Shown: in pieces, positions 8,236-16,467 of the stretch
Layout: the number at the start of each line of letters is the position of its first letter
Numbering within the stretch: the stretch's first letter is position 1
Assembly (NCBI GenBank): GCA_035543335.1
Contig: DASZZH010000034.1
Location: 1 to 53,884, forward strand
DNA from: Burkholderiales bacterium
GTDB taxonomy: Bacteria > Pseudomonadota > Gammaproteobacteria > Burkholderiales > JAHFRG01
Direction: 5' to 3'
Length of the DNA stretch: 53,884 nucleotides
Program-made: the position numbers and the translations under genes
Notes under the pieces: model-generated
Seen by the model: only the letters and a program-made list of their open reading frames with translations
What the model was told of the DNA's origin: nothing
Database searches by the model: none

Positions 8236-9300
8236 ATGAGGAGAACGGCCCTTGGCGGTTTTCTGTTGAAGCTCATGTTGGCGGTGGCGTTTTTGCTATC
8301 CAGCGACGTTGTTTCAGCCGCTGACACAGGTCAGAAAGATGCAGCGGCAGTGGCTGCTGAAAATAAAGACACCCAAGCCCAACGCCAGTTAGTTCAACCT
8401 TATAACAATGCCCCGATTTGGCGTGAAGTGCGCTCCGGGGAGGAGAACTTCACCACTGTGAGGGGCGTGGAAACCGGTGTACTGGTGCAATCCGGCGGCG
8501 AGACGTGGCGCGAACTGCGTAACGGTCCGGTTACTTTTTACGGGGGCATCCTGCTGATTGCGGTGCCGGTGCTGATTTACCTTTATTTCCATATATACGG
8601 TGCGCTCAAGCTGCACGACAAACCCACCGGCCGTATGATCCAGCGCTTCAGCGATTGGGAGCGGGTGGTGCATTGGTCCACTGCGATCAGCTTCGTGGTG
8701 CTGGCAATCACCGGGGTCATCATTTTATTTGGTAAGCACGTGATTCTGCCGATCTTCGGCTACACCTTGTTTTCCTGGCTCGCCATTCTCGCGAAAAACC
8801 TCCACAACTTTGTCGGACCGCTGTTCATTTTCTGCGTGGCGACGATGTTCGTGACTTTCATCAAGGATAATCTATGGAAAGCGAATGATTTCCTATGGTT
8901 CAAGAAAGCGGGCGGCATGTTTAGCAAGGAGCACGTGCCCTCCGACCGCTTCAATGCCGGCGAGAAATCGTGGTTCTGGTTCGGCGTGTTTCTGTTGAGC
9001 ATTATTGTCGTTGTGACCGGGCTTATTCTGGATTTCCCGAACTTTGAGCAAGGGCGCGCCGTGATGCAGCAGGCCAACGTAATTCACGCGGTCATTGCGG
9101 TCATTTTCATTGCCGCTTCGCTAGGGCACATCTACATGGGCACGTTGGGAGTGGAAGGCGCTTACGAATCGATGCGTAACGGCACAGTTGATGAAACTTG
9201 GGCCAAGGAGCATCACGAACTCTGGTACAACGATATCAAGTCCGGCAAGATTGCCCAAAAACCTATAGGTGCAGCGGGTGCAGCGCGGGCCAGGCCGTAA
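8236..9300 (+). CDS. fdhC: Formate dehydrogenase cytochrome b (gamma) subunit
   Basis: A 354-residue membrane protein of the FdnI/FdoI family. After a signal-like N-terminus and a periplasmic stretch of about 90 residues (longer than in E. coli FdnI, about 217 residues overall), it has four predicted membrane helices (around residues 105-125, 150-172, 190-215 and 250-275) and a late hydrophobic HAVIAVIFIAASLGHIYMG segment. Conserved histidines in WERVVHWSTA, KNLHNFVGPLF and NVIHAVIAV fit the haem b ligands. It anchors the FdhAB dimer and passes electrons to quinone. A ribosome site (AAGGAG) precedes the ATG. Confidence 0.92.
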   Translation: MRRTALGGFLLKLMLAVAFLLSSDVVSAADTGQKDAAAVAAENKDTQAQRQLVQPYNNAPIWREVRSGEENFTTVRGVETGVLVQSGGETWRELRNGPVTFYGGILLIAVPVLIYLYFHIYGALKLHDKPTGRMIQRFSDWERVVHWSTAISFVVLAITGVIILFGKHVILPIFGYTLFSWLAILAKNLHNFVGPLFIFCVATMFVTFIKDNLWKANDFLWFKKAGGMFSKEHVPSDRFNAGEKSWFWFGVFLLSIIVVVTGLILDFPNFEQGRAVMQQANVIHAVIAVIFIAASLGHIYMGTLGVEGAYESMRNGTVDETWAKEHHELWYNDIKSGKIAQKPIGAAGAARARP

Positions 9301-9325
9301 TTATTTTGATTATCGGGGGGAAAGA

Positions 9326-9640
9326 ATGAGAAAACTAGCTGAAGTAATTATCTGCGGCTTGACGCTGGTGTTTTTGAGCACCGGTTTGGCTTATGCCAAG
9401 CTGCCTCCGCCTTCGGAAGAAGCGAAAGCCAAGGCGGCGGAAGCCAAGGCCAAGGCCGATCACGGCGACAAGGTTGGCGCTTACAAGCTATGCTTGACTC
9501 AAAACCGCGTCGCCGAGCACTACCTGAAAGCAAAAGGCGTGAAGCCTGAATTATCTGCCTGCCAGGATCCGGGGCCTTTCGGAGCAGCGCCGGCGCCAGA
9601 TGCTAAGTCAGCGCAAGCCGCTCCGCAACAAAAAAAATAA
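9326..9640 (+). CDS. Small periplasmic protein closing the formate dehydrogenase operon
   Basis: A 104-residue protein with an N-terminal signal peptide (cleavage likely after AYA, near residue 23), an Ala/Lys/Glu-rich helical stretch (about 30-45), a middle part with two cysteines (KLCLTQNRVAEHYLK and LSACQDPG) that could form a disulfide, and an Ala/Pro-rich tail. The ATG at 9326 follows GGGGGG-AAAG; a longer reading frame from 9269 overlaps fdhC and is unlikely. It is the last gene before the terminator at 9661. Function unknown; linkage suggests an accessory of the dehydrogenase. Confidence 0.72.
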   Translation: MRKLAEVIICGLTLVFLSTGLAYAKLPPPSEEAKAKAAEAKAKADHGDKVGAYKLCLTQNRVAEHYLKAKGVKPELSACQDPGPFGAAPAPDAKSAQAAPQQKK

Positions 9641-9660
9641 GGCAAATCTCAGATTTGCAT

Positions 9661-9687
9661 AAAAGCCCGGGTCAATCCCGGGCTTTT
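9661..9687. terminator. Bidirectional rho-independent terminator between fdh operon and moeA
   Basis: A perfect 11-base stem (AAAAGCCCGGG / CCCGGGCTTTT) with loop TCAAT. The A and T ends give a U-run in both directions, so it can stop the plus-strand fdh operon and the convergent minus-strand moeA transcript. Confidence 0.92.
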
Positions 9688-9695
9688 GTTTGAAA

Positions 9696-10973
9696 TTAAA
9701 CTAGGCCGTTGAGGACTTGCACTTCAACCAGAGTACCGGGAGCGACATTGCCCTGGGATTCGGGCAGGATGATGAAGCAGTTCGCTTCGGACATCGAGCG
9801 CAAAATTCCCGAGCCCTGTTCTCCGGTGACGCGTACGCTCCAGGTGCCGTTGGTGTCCCGGCTCAATATACCGCGCTGGAATTCGGTGCGCCCGGGCGCT
9901 TTTTTCAACGCGCTCACGCAAGTGGCTTTGAGTGTGGGAATAGCATAATCGTCCTTGCGCCCCATCAGGATCAGCAGCGCCTCGCGTACGAACTGGTAAA
10001 ACGTGACCATGACCGACACCGGGTTGCCGGGCAGGCCAAAAAAATGCGCCTGGCCGATTTTGCCGTAAGCCAGCGGTCTTCCGGGTTTCATCGCGATTTT
10101 CCAGAACACCACTTCGCCCAGCCGGCTAAGCAGCTCTTTGATGTAATCCGCTTCTCCCACAGAAACGCCGCCGCTGGTGATCACCACATCCGCTGTGGCC
10201 GCTGCTTCGCTTAACGCTCGTTCCAAGCTGGCCGGATCATCCTTGACCACGCCCATGTCTAAAACTTCCGCGCCCAAACGCCTGAGCATGCCGTATATCG
10301 TGTAGCGGTTGCTGTCGTAAATCTGGCCTTCTTCGAGCAGACTGCCTATTGAACGCAATTCATCGCCGGTGGAAAAAAAAGCCACGCGCAGGCGCCGGTG
10401 TACCGTGATTTCTGCAATGCCGAGGGAAGCAATCAGTCCCAGCTCGGCAGGGCGGATGTGCTTTCCAGTTTTGAGCACGACCTGGCCGATAGCGAGATCT
10501 TCGCCTGCCTGGCGGATGTTTTGCCCCTGCTTATGGCCCGCGTCGAAGCGGATGTCATGACCTTGGGCACGGGCATGTTCCTGCATGATGACGGTGTCGG
10601 TTCCTTGCGGTAGCACCGCGCCGGTCATGATGCGCACGCACTCCTTTTCACTCACTTTGCCGGTATAGGGTTTGCCGGCAAAAGCGATGCCGGCCAGGCG
10701 CAACACGGTTTCGCCGCTCGCGTTCAAATCTTTGAAGCGCACTGCATAGCCGTCCATTGCCGAATTGACATGCGCGGGCACATTGAAGGGGGAGATTATG
10801 TCTTCGGCCAGAACCCGCCCCAGCGCGGCACGGATATTGACCTTCTCCGTGCCGGTGATGGGGTTGAGATAAGCCTGGATAAATTCGCGCGCCTTGGCCA
10901 CCGCCATCGAGTTTGGATCGTAATCGTCGGCGCAACTCAGTTCACGCAGGGATTTTGCCGGGCTGGGCATCAA
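9696..10973 (-). CDS. moeA: Molybdopterin molybdotransferase MoeA
   Basis: A 425-residue protein (family about 400-410) that inserts molybdate into adenylylated molybdopterin. Characteristic segments: NVPAHVNSAMDGYAVR (about residues 65-80), RIMTGAVLPQGTDTVIMQEH (about 115), FFSTGDEL, GQIYDSNRY, ITSGGVSVGEADYI, KPGRPLAYGK and FFGLPGNPVS. The three-domain layout appears complete. It lies 83 bases downstream of the full moaA on the same strand, so both may be one transcript. It supplies cofactor for the neighbouring formate dehydrogenase; by family knowledge it can also insert tungstate. Confidence 0.96.
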   Translation of the reverse strand: MMPSPAKSLRELSCADDYDPNSMAVAKAREFIQAYLNPITGTEKVNIRAALGRVLAEDIISPFNVPAHVNSAMDGYAVRFKDLNASGETVLRLAGIAFAGKPYTGKVSEKECVRIMTGAVLPQGTDTVIMQEHARAQGHDIRFDAGHKQGQNIRQAGEDLAIGQVVLKTGKHIRPAELGLIASLGIAEITVHRRLRVAFFSTGDELRSIGSLLEEGQIYDSNRYTIYGMLRRLGAEVLDMGVVKDDPASLERALSEAAATADVVITSGGVSVGEADYIKELLSRLGEVVFWKIAMKPGRPLAYGKIGQAHFFGLPGNPVSVMVTFYQFVREALLILMGRKDDYAIPTLKATCVSALKKAPGRTEFQRGILSRDTNGTWSVRVTGEQGSGILRSMSEANCFIILPESQGNVAPGTLVEVQVLNGLV

Positions 10974-11056
10974 CTCGCTCCTTGTTTTATAGGGTCATAG
11001 CGGGTTATTTTATTGCATCCAGCAGGGCGGGAGCCAAGCCAGTATAGAGGGCGGAA

Positions 11057-12058
11057 CTAGCCTCCCGTGATAGACATGAAGCGGACGATTTTGGGGGTGG
11101 GGAGATAGACATTGAAGTCATGGCCCTTGGGCTTGATACCCATCGTCTCGATGATACTGGTGCGCAATGGCGCATCATCCCCCGGGTGAGCGCGCAATAC
11201 CGGCAGCAGGTTCACCGCGTCATTTTGTCCCAGGCACGGGTATAACTCGCCGGTGCAGGTAATCCGCACCCGGTTGCAGGATTCGCAGAAGTTGTGCGAG
11301 TGGGGGGAGATGAAGCCCACCTTGGTTTTTGCCCCGGGGATGCGCCAGTACCGCGCAGGCCCTCCGGTGGTTTCTGCTGAACTCACCAGATTAAAGCGTT
11401 CCTGCAATAAGGGCAGCGCCTCATCCTGGCTGAAATAGGTATTAGCGCGGAGATGATCCACTTCTCCCAAGGGCATTTCCTCGATAAAGGAGATATCGAG
11501 ATCCTCTTTAAGCGCAAACCGCACCAAATCCACCAACTCATCATCGTTAACTCCCCGCAGCATCACGCAATTGAGCTTAATGCCCGTAAAGCCTGCGACT
11601 TGGGCGGCCTGAATGCCGCGCAGCACCTTGGACAGATCCCCCACCCGAGTCAGGGCCTTAAACCGCTCAGGTTTAAGACTATCCAGACTGATGTTCACGC
11701 GTTTGACCCCCGCCGCCTGGATGGCTTGGGCCATTTTGTCAAGCTGTGAGCCGTTGGTGGTTAACACCAGCTCTTTTAACCCCGGGAGCTCCCCCAACGC
11801 CTCTAACAGCCACAGCACGTTCTTTCTCACCAGCGGCTCGCCCCCGGTAATGCGCACCTTGGTCACGCCTAAGCCCACAAAGACGCGGGCAAGCCGCAGG
11901 CACTCTTCCAGGGATAACACCTGTTCCCGGGGCAGAAAGGTCATCTCTTCGGCCATGCAATAGCTGCAGCGGAAATCACAGCGATCGGTTACCGAGAGCC
12001 GGATATAGCTGATGCTGCGACCGTATTTGTCGATTAATTGGGGGGCGGAGGATGGCAT
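11057..12058 (-). CDS. moaA: GTP 3',8-cyclase MoaA
   Basis: A 333-residue radical-SAM enzyme. The N-terminal cluster is Cys27, Cys31, Cys34 (CDFRCSYC); the C-terminal cluster is in CESCNRVRITCTGELYPC, the pattern that binds GTP in MoaA. ITGGEPLVRKN and LTTNGSQL are conserved SAM and substrate segments. It ends in the essential Gly-Gly (SITGG). With MoaC it makes cyclic pyranopterin. A second copy begins at the left edge of the window with near-identical 5' sequence. It lies upstream of moeA on the same strand. Confidence 0.96.
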   Translation of the reverse strand: MPSSAPQLIDKYGRSISYIRLSVTDRCDFRCSYCMAEEMTFLPREQVLSLEECLRLARVFVGLGVTKVRITGGEPLVRKNVLWLLEALGELPGLKELVLTTNGSQLDKMAQAIQAAGVKRVNISLDSLKPERFKALTRVGDLSKVLRGIQAAQVAGFTGIKLNCVMLRGVNDDELVDLVRFALKEDLDISFIEEMPLGEVDHLRANTYFSQDEALPLLQERFNLVSSAETTGGPARYWRIPGAKTKVGFISPHSHNFCESCNRVRITCTGELYPCLGQNDAVNLLPVLRAHPGDDAPLRTSIIETMGIKPKGHDFNVYLPTPKIVRFMSITGG

Positions 12059-12526
12059 TGGGATTTAACTTTAACTGATGCTTGAATTGTAAGCGATATG
12101 TTGCGCTAACGCCATAGCAAAATGACTCGCGGTCGGGCTTTTGCAGCACCACAACGTGGCATCACAGGCTGGAACTTAAGAACAAATTGGCAGCAATGGT
12201 TAGAATATCGCACCTGTTTAATTTTGCAACAGAAAATACTGTTTTATTATTAATTTGTGGATCTCGCACAGCCGCCCGCACCCGAATAACACTGTCATGA
12301 AAATTGGGCGCAATACAAATATGCAGCTGATTTCAAAAGTGCTAGGATAATAATCAACCGCGGATGTGTCCACTACCAGACTTTTGTCCGTAGAGCAGGC
12401 TGCGTCGTTCATTAACCAGAGCCGCGGGCTATGCTATCGATTGCAGGCGAGGAATCGTTGATGCGGCGGCTGCCAAAGGGTCACTTTCGCGGTACTACAT
12501 CTATCCATTAGAGGAGGTTGACAGTT
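12059..12526. other. 468-base intergenic region between divergent moaA and aldehyde dehydrogenase
   Basis: No convincing gene is seen. A 64-codon open frame at 12218-12412 on the minus strand has no ribosome site or family resemblance. The segment should hold the moaA promoter on one side and the aldehyde dehydrogenase promoter on the other. A strong ribosome site (GAGGAGG, 12511-12517) lies at its right end. I found no sigma-54 -24/-12 pair or clear palindrome. Confidence 0.5.
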
Positions 12527-14035
12527 ATGAGCGCAGTCCTGGAAGATATTTTCGTGTCAAAACCGGTCTCGCAGTTCCTGCGCGGGCCGAAGAAGATGTT
12601 AATCGACGGTAAGTGGGTGTCCGCGGTGTCCGGCAAGACGTTTGCGGTCACCAACCCCTCCACCGGCGAAGTGATCACCCATGTTGCGGAAGGCGATAAA
12701 GCGGATGTCGATGCCGCTGTTAAGGCCGCCCGCCGCGCCTTTGAGTCGGGTCCTTGGGCGTCGATGACGCCGTCGGAACGCGGCAAGCTGATCTGGAAGA
12801 TCGGCGAACTGATCACCAAGTATCTCGACGAGTTTGCTGAACTTGAATCTCTAGACAACGGCAAGCCGATCAGCGTCGCCCGCGCCGCTGACGTACCTCT
12901 GGCTGCCGACATGTTCCACTATATGGCCGGTTGGGCCACCAAGATCGAGGGCAAGACCATCCCGCTGTCCGTTCTTTACACACCCGGCGTCCAATACCAT
13001 TCCTACACGCGTCCGGAGCCGATTGGTGTTGTCGGCCAGATCATTCCCTGGAACTTCCCGTTGCTGATGGCTGCCTGGAAGCTGGCGCCGGTATTGGCGA
13101 CCGGCTGTACGGTCGTGCTGAAGGTAGCCGAGGAGACTCCGCTTTCCGCCTTGCGTCTCGGTGAGGTCCTGCAGGAGGCAGGGCTGCCGGACGGCGTAGT
13201 GAACATCATCACCGGCTTTGGCGAGACGGCTGGTGCGGCACTCGCGGCGCATCCCGGCATCGAGAAAGTGGCTTTCACGGGCTCCACGGAAGTGGGCAAG
13301 CTGATCGTCAAAGCCGCTGCCAATGACCTGAAAAAGGTTACCCTCGAGCTGGGTGGCAAGTCGCCGAATATCGTCCTCAGGGATGCGGATCTGGACATCG
13401 CTATCCCCGGTGCGGCTAGCGCCATCTTCTTCAACCACGGGCAGAGTTGCTGCGCGGGCTCCCGTTTGTACGTAGAGAAGGTGGTTTTCGACAAGGTGGT
13501 CGAGGGGGTGGCCGAGTACGCCAAGAACATCAAGCTGGGGCCCGGACTCGATCCGACCACGCAGATGGGACCAATGGTCTCCGACATCCAACAGAACCGT
13601 GTCTGCGGCTACCTGGAGTCCGCCTTGAAGGAAGGTGCCAAAGCGATCGCCGGCGGCAAACGCATGCCGGGTAATGGTTACTTCGTCGAACCTACGGTCC
13701 TGGTGGATACCAAGCCGAACATGAAGGTCGTGCAGGAAGAGATCTTCGGGCCGGTCGTGACCGCCATGCCGTTCAAAGAGCTGGATGCGGACCTCGTACG
13801 GCAAGCCAACGATACGGTGTACGGACTGGCGGCAGGTATCTGGACGCGCGACGTGAGTCGGGCCCACACTCTCGCTGCGCAGTTGAAGGCCGGCACGGTC
13901 TGGGTCAACTGCTACAGCATCTTCGATTCAGCGTTGCCGTTCGGCGGTTACAAACAGTCGGGTTGGGGCCGCGAGATGGGCGAGGCTGTGCTCTCTAACT
14001 ACATCGAGACCAAAGCCGTTACCGTCCGGCTGTAG
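12527..14035 (+). CDS. NAD(P)-dependent aldehyde dehydrogenase
   Basis: A 502-residue aldehyde dehydrogenase oxidising aldehydes to acids. The catalytic nucleophile is Cys308 in GQSCCAGSR, the general base Glu274 in TLELGGKS; the cofactor loop IPWNFPLL is near 173-180 and FTGSTEVGK near 250. Length is normal for class 1/2 enzymes. I chose the ATG at 12527, nine bases after GAGGAGG; a TTG at 12518 overlaps that site. It ends at its own terminator. The gene is complete, whereas the FAD oxidoreductase and MoaD-like genes just beyond it are decayed. It may have taken over aldehyde oxidation from a lost tungsten enzyme, but this is inference. The substrate is unknown. Confidence 0.93.
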   Translation: MSAVLEDIFVSKPVSQFLRGPKKMLIDGKWVSAVSGKTFAVTNPSTGEVITHVAEGDKADVDAAVKAARRAFESGPWASMTPSERGKLIWKIGELITKYLDEFAELESLDNGKPISVARAADVPLAADMFHYMAGWATKIEGKTIPLSVLYTPGVQYHSYTRPEPIGVVGQIIPWNFPLLMAAWKLAPVLATGCTVVLKVAEETPLSALRLGEVLQEAGLPDGVVNIITGFGETAGAALAAHPGIEKVAFTGSTEVGKLIVKAAANDLKKVTLELGGKSPNIVLRDADLDIAIPGAASAIFFNHGQSCCAGSRLYVEKVVFDKVVEGVAEYAKNIKLGPGLDPTTQMGPMVSDIQQNRVCGYLESALKEGAKAIAGGKRMPGNGYFVEPTVLVDTKPNMKVVQEEIFGPVVTAMPFKELDADLVRQANDTVYGLAAGIWTRDVSRAHTLAAQLKAGTVWVNCYSIFDSALPFGGYKQSGWGREMGEAVLSNYIETKAVTVRL

Positions 14036-14071
14036 TCACAGGTTCATCGCCAGTTCATCGGCGAACGCTCT

Positions 14072-14104
14072 AAGCGGGCTGTCTGGTCGACAGCCCGCTT
14101 TTTT
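14072..14104 (+). terminator. Rho-independent terminator after aldehyde dehydrogenase
   Basis: A perfect 12-base stem (AAGCGGGCTGTC / GACAGCCCGCTT) with a five-base loop TGGTC, followed by TTTT. It lies 37 bases after the aldehyde dehydrogenase stop. Confidence 0.92.
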
Positions 14105-14163
14105 GTAGACCGTTGGAGAAATGGGGTCGGAGTGAGCTGTCCCGGGTTGTACGGACGGTTTAA

Positions 14164-14280
14164 TCAGGATACACCTTTCATCTGCTCGAACTGCACGGGG
14201 CTCACATATCCGAGCGTCTGGTGCAAGCGCTGACGGTTGTAGAAGATCTCGATGTAATCGAGGACCGCCGCGCGCGCTGC
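14164..14280 (-). pseudogene. IS3-family transposase C-terminal remnant
   Basis: Reading on the minus strand toward the TGA at 14164-14166, about 37 codons give AARAVLDYIEIFYNRQRLHQ followed by TLGYVSPVQFEQMKGVS. This is the typical end of IS3-family OrfB transposases (rve integrase tail). The rest of the element is missing: at about 14281 the sequence switches directly to an FAD oxidoreductase fragment on the opposite strand. The stretch from about 14115, with GAGCTGTCCCGG, may include one element end. It marks a deletion or rearrangement joint. Confidence 0.85.
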
Positions 14281-14282
14281 AA

Positions 14283-14978
14283 ATGGGGGCGGGATTTATC
14301 GGCTGCATCATCTTGGAAGCGCTAGCTTCGCGCGGCGTGGAGCTTACCGTGATGGAAATGGGTAACCGCATGGTACCGCGTAAGATGACCGAGGGCGCGG
14401 GAAGCCTCATCAAGAAATGGTGCGAAAAGAAAGGCGTGATCGAGTTCCTCAAAGGCAGCGGCATCGCCTGCGATGCCGGCATACAGGTTGACGATTCCAT
14501 GTAGACTAGCGTACCTGGCGTGTATGCGGCAGGAGATGTGGCGCAAGCGACGGAGTTTTATACCGGCGCACAACTGGTGAATGCGATTCAGCCAAACGCA
14601 GCCGACCAGGCGCGCATCGCTGCGCTCAACATGGCGGGTAAGGCCACCTGCTCGCAAGGGACTATGGCCATCAACGTGCTGAATACGCTGGGCCTCATTT
14701 CCTCCTCCTTCGGGCAGTGGATGGGCGTAAAAGGGGGTGAGCACACCGAACTGGTGGACGAGGAAAATTTCCGCTACATGCACCTGGAATTCAAGGACGA
14801 TATTCTCGTTGGCGCAACCAGCTTGGGACTCACTCAACATGTGGGGGTTATTCGCGGCCTGATCCAGGGTAAAATACGCTTGGGTGCATGGAAAGAGCAT
14901 CTGCTCAAGGACCCGACGCGCATCATGCAAGCCTATCTCGCTTGCACGCAGGGGTCGAACTTCAAGATCGCTGCATGA
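14283..14978 (+). pseudogene. FAD/NAD(P)-dependent oxidoreductase remnant (AorC-like)
   Basis: A decayed pyridine-nucleotide-disulfide-type oxidoreductase. The surviving parts are the second Rossmann motif (GAGFIGCIILEALASRG), the FAD-binding VPGVYAAGDVAQ motif and a C-terminal domain of about 150 residues. Three lesions are visible. The N-terminal FAD domain is gone at the IS remnant. An in-frame gap appears to join KKWCEKKGV to IEFLKGSGIACDAG, losing the strand that normally precedes GVKPN. An amber TAG (14502-14504) sits where a glutamine codon would be, with the frame continuing TSVPGVYAAGD. It overlaps the MoaD-like remnant. That pairing recalls aorC-aorD of tungsten aldehyde oxidoreductase operons such as that of Aromatoleum (inference). 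Confidence 0.82.
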
Positions 14979-15226
14979 AAATCAAGTTCAAGCTGTTTGC
15001 CACGCTTGCCGACCACCTGCCGCAACCTTCGAAAACCAATACCGTTGAGCTCGAAATTGCGGCGGACTCCACGATTTAATCCATCATCGATCAGTTCCAG
15101 CTTCCTGGGAAACTGGTGCATTTGGTGCTGGTGAACGGCTTTTACGTTTACCCCACCGAACGCACCACACGCAACTTGAAAGACGGCGATGTGCTGGCAA
15201 TCTGGCCGCCCATCGCTGGCGGATAA
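14975..15226 (+). pseudogene. MoaD/ThiS-like sulfur carrier remnant with in-frame stop
   Basis: The start ATG overlaps the upstream gene's TGA (ATGA). The frame reads MKIKFKLFATLADHLPQ, then an in-frame TAA at 15077-15079 (probably a former CAA), then continues SIIDQFQLPGKLVHLVLVNG and finally IWPPIAGG, the beta-grasp fold tail with the required C-terminal Gly-Gly. Apart from the single stop the 83-codon frame is whole. A separate intact moaD is at 19354. Linked to the FAD oxidoreductase remnant, it resembles the dedicated MoaD-like gene of tungsten aldehyde oxidoreductase clusters. Confidence 0.85.
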
Positions 15227-15281
15227 CATGTCGGGTAAGTTCCGTCTGGTGCGTGAAATAACCAAGCGTTTAGTGCTGGTT

Positions 15282-16364
15282 TTACGGGCTGATCCTAGGG
15301 AAAACTTTTCTGATTGAAGTGAATTCGCCGGCGCGCGAAGCATCATAGCCCGGCAAGCGGGCGATCATATTTTTGAACTCGCTGCTTTGCATCGCCAAGA
15401 TCAGCTGCTTGACTGCCGGTTGGAGCAGGCTTTGCTGGCGGGCAATTAGGAAATACCGCTCGCTGGCGAGCGGCACAAAATCCAGATCGAATTGCTTCGC
15501 TGCCGCTTCTATGCCCATGCCTGCGTCGGCCTTGCCGCTGGCAACTGTGGCGGCCACCGCGGCGTGCGTAAATTCCTCATGCTGAATGCCTTGAATCTGT
15601 CCCTGTTTGATTCCGGCTTGATCCAACAGCATATCCAGCAGCAGGCGTGTTCCTGAACCCTGCTGACGGTTGACGAAGCGGACCTCGGGTTTGGCAAGAT
15701 CGCCCAAGTCATAAATCTGCCTGGGATTGCCCGGGGCCAGCATCAAACCTTGCTGGCGGGTGACGAATTCAATCAGTTTTTCACTTCGGGGCCGCAGCCA
15801 CTTACGATAACGGAGCAACAGGTTTTTGCTTACGCCGTGTTCGGGCAGGTGAAAGCCGGCGAGATCGCATTGCGAGCGCGCCAGCGAGGCCAGGCAATCC
15901 AGGCTGCCGCGGAATTGCAAATCCAGGCGAGGACCGTTTTGCGTCTGGTTCAGGATATCGCGCAGTTCCGATAAAGCGAGATCGTGGCTTGCGTGGATGC
16001 GCAGTGTGGAGCGACCGGCATTGAAAGTTTCGTTAAGCTCCTGCTCGAGCTCCGAAGCCAGGCTTTCCAATTGCGGCCCCAGCCGGGCTTTGACGCGCTG
16101 GTCGGCCCACAGCAGTTTCTCGCCGAATGGGGTCAATCGCGCACCACGGCCACGCTCCAGAATCGCAAGCGGCTGACCCAGCATTTCCGACCATTTTCCG
16201 ATCTGGTTCCATAAATGGCGGTAGGAGAGGCCGATTATCGGAGCCGCTTTATTGAGCGAACCGGTACGGTGTATGGCCTCCAGCAAGCGAAAAATTTGCG
16301 GGTCGTAATGTTGCGCAAAAACACTACCCAAAGACCACTGGCAGTTGAGCTTGACTTGAATCAT
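15282..16364 (-). CDS. ModE-like HTH regulator fused to a substrate-binding (PBP-like) domain
   Basis: A 360-residue one-component regulator. Residues about 20-95 form a winged helix-turn-helix of the ModE/LysR-like type (IFRLLEAIHRTGSLNKAAPI, then YRHLWNQIGKW and RGRGARLTPFGEKLL). The remaining 250 residues are a periplasmic-binding-protein-like domain (GLMLAPGNP, VRFVNRQQGSGTRLLLDMLL, GKADAGMGIEAAAKQF), typical of molybdate or tungstate sensors. It is divergent from tupA across two perfect palindromes, so it very probably senses tungstate or molybdate and controls tupABC and itself. The start is the ATG at 16362-16364, adjacent to the first palindrome. Confidence 0.85.
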   Translation of the reverse strand: MIQVKLNCQWSLGSVFAQHYDPQIFRLLEAIHRTGSLNKAAPIIGLSYRHLWNQIGKWSEMLGQPLAILERGRGARLTPFGEKLLWADQRVKARLGPQLESLASELEQELNETFNAGRSTLRIHASHDLALSELRDILNQTQNGPRLDLQFRGSLDCLASLARSQCDLAGFHLPEHGVSKNLLLRYRKWLRPRSEKLIEFVTRQQGLMLAPGNPRQIYDLGDLAKPEVRFVNRQQGSGTRLLLDMLLDQAGIKQGQIQGIQHEEFTHAAVAATVASGKADAGMGIEAAAKQFDLDFVPLASERYFLIARQQSLLQPAVKQLILAMQSSEFKNMIARLPGYDASRAGEFTSIRKVFPRISP

Positions 16365-16402
16365 TATGAATATAAATTCATATTTAGTTATGAATTCATA
16401 AC
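16365..16402. promoter_or_regulatory. Twin palindromic operator between regulator and tupA
   Basis: Two perfect inverted repeats lie in the 103-base divergent gap. One is TATGAA-N6-TTCATA (16365-16382), abutting the regulator start. The other is the 16-base GTTATGAATTCATAAC (16387-16402). They share the half-site TATGAA. Spacing between centres is about 21 bases, or two helical turns, as expected for cooperative dimer binding. The ModE-like regulator is the obvious candidate protein. Confidence 0.7.
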
Positions 16403-16467
16403 TAATAGTATATTAAAGGTTATTTTAGAACAATTATGCATGTTTTTATTAATTTAAGGGGTTTTGG

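Noticed and set aside
12218..12412. 64-codon minus-strand open frame in the moaA/aldehyde dehydrogenase gap
   Set aside because: No ribosome site, no recognisable family, AT-rich composition and position in a likely promoter region; better explained as chance.
14502..15079. Stop codon reassignment or programmed readthrough as explanation of TAG and TAA in the two remnants
   Set aside because: Both codons end many intact genes in this window, and the first gene also lacks its N-terminal domain and an internal segment, so decay is simpler.
15228..15317. Short frame MSGKFRLVREITKRLVLVL after the MoaD-like remnant as an aorE/moeB start
   Set aside because: Only about 29 codons before a stop and no MoeB or ThiF signature; cannot be supported.
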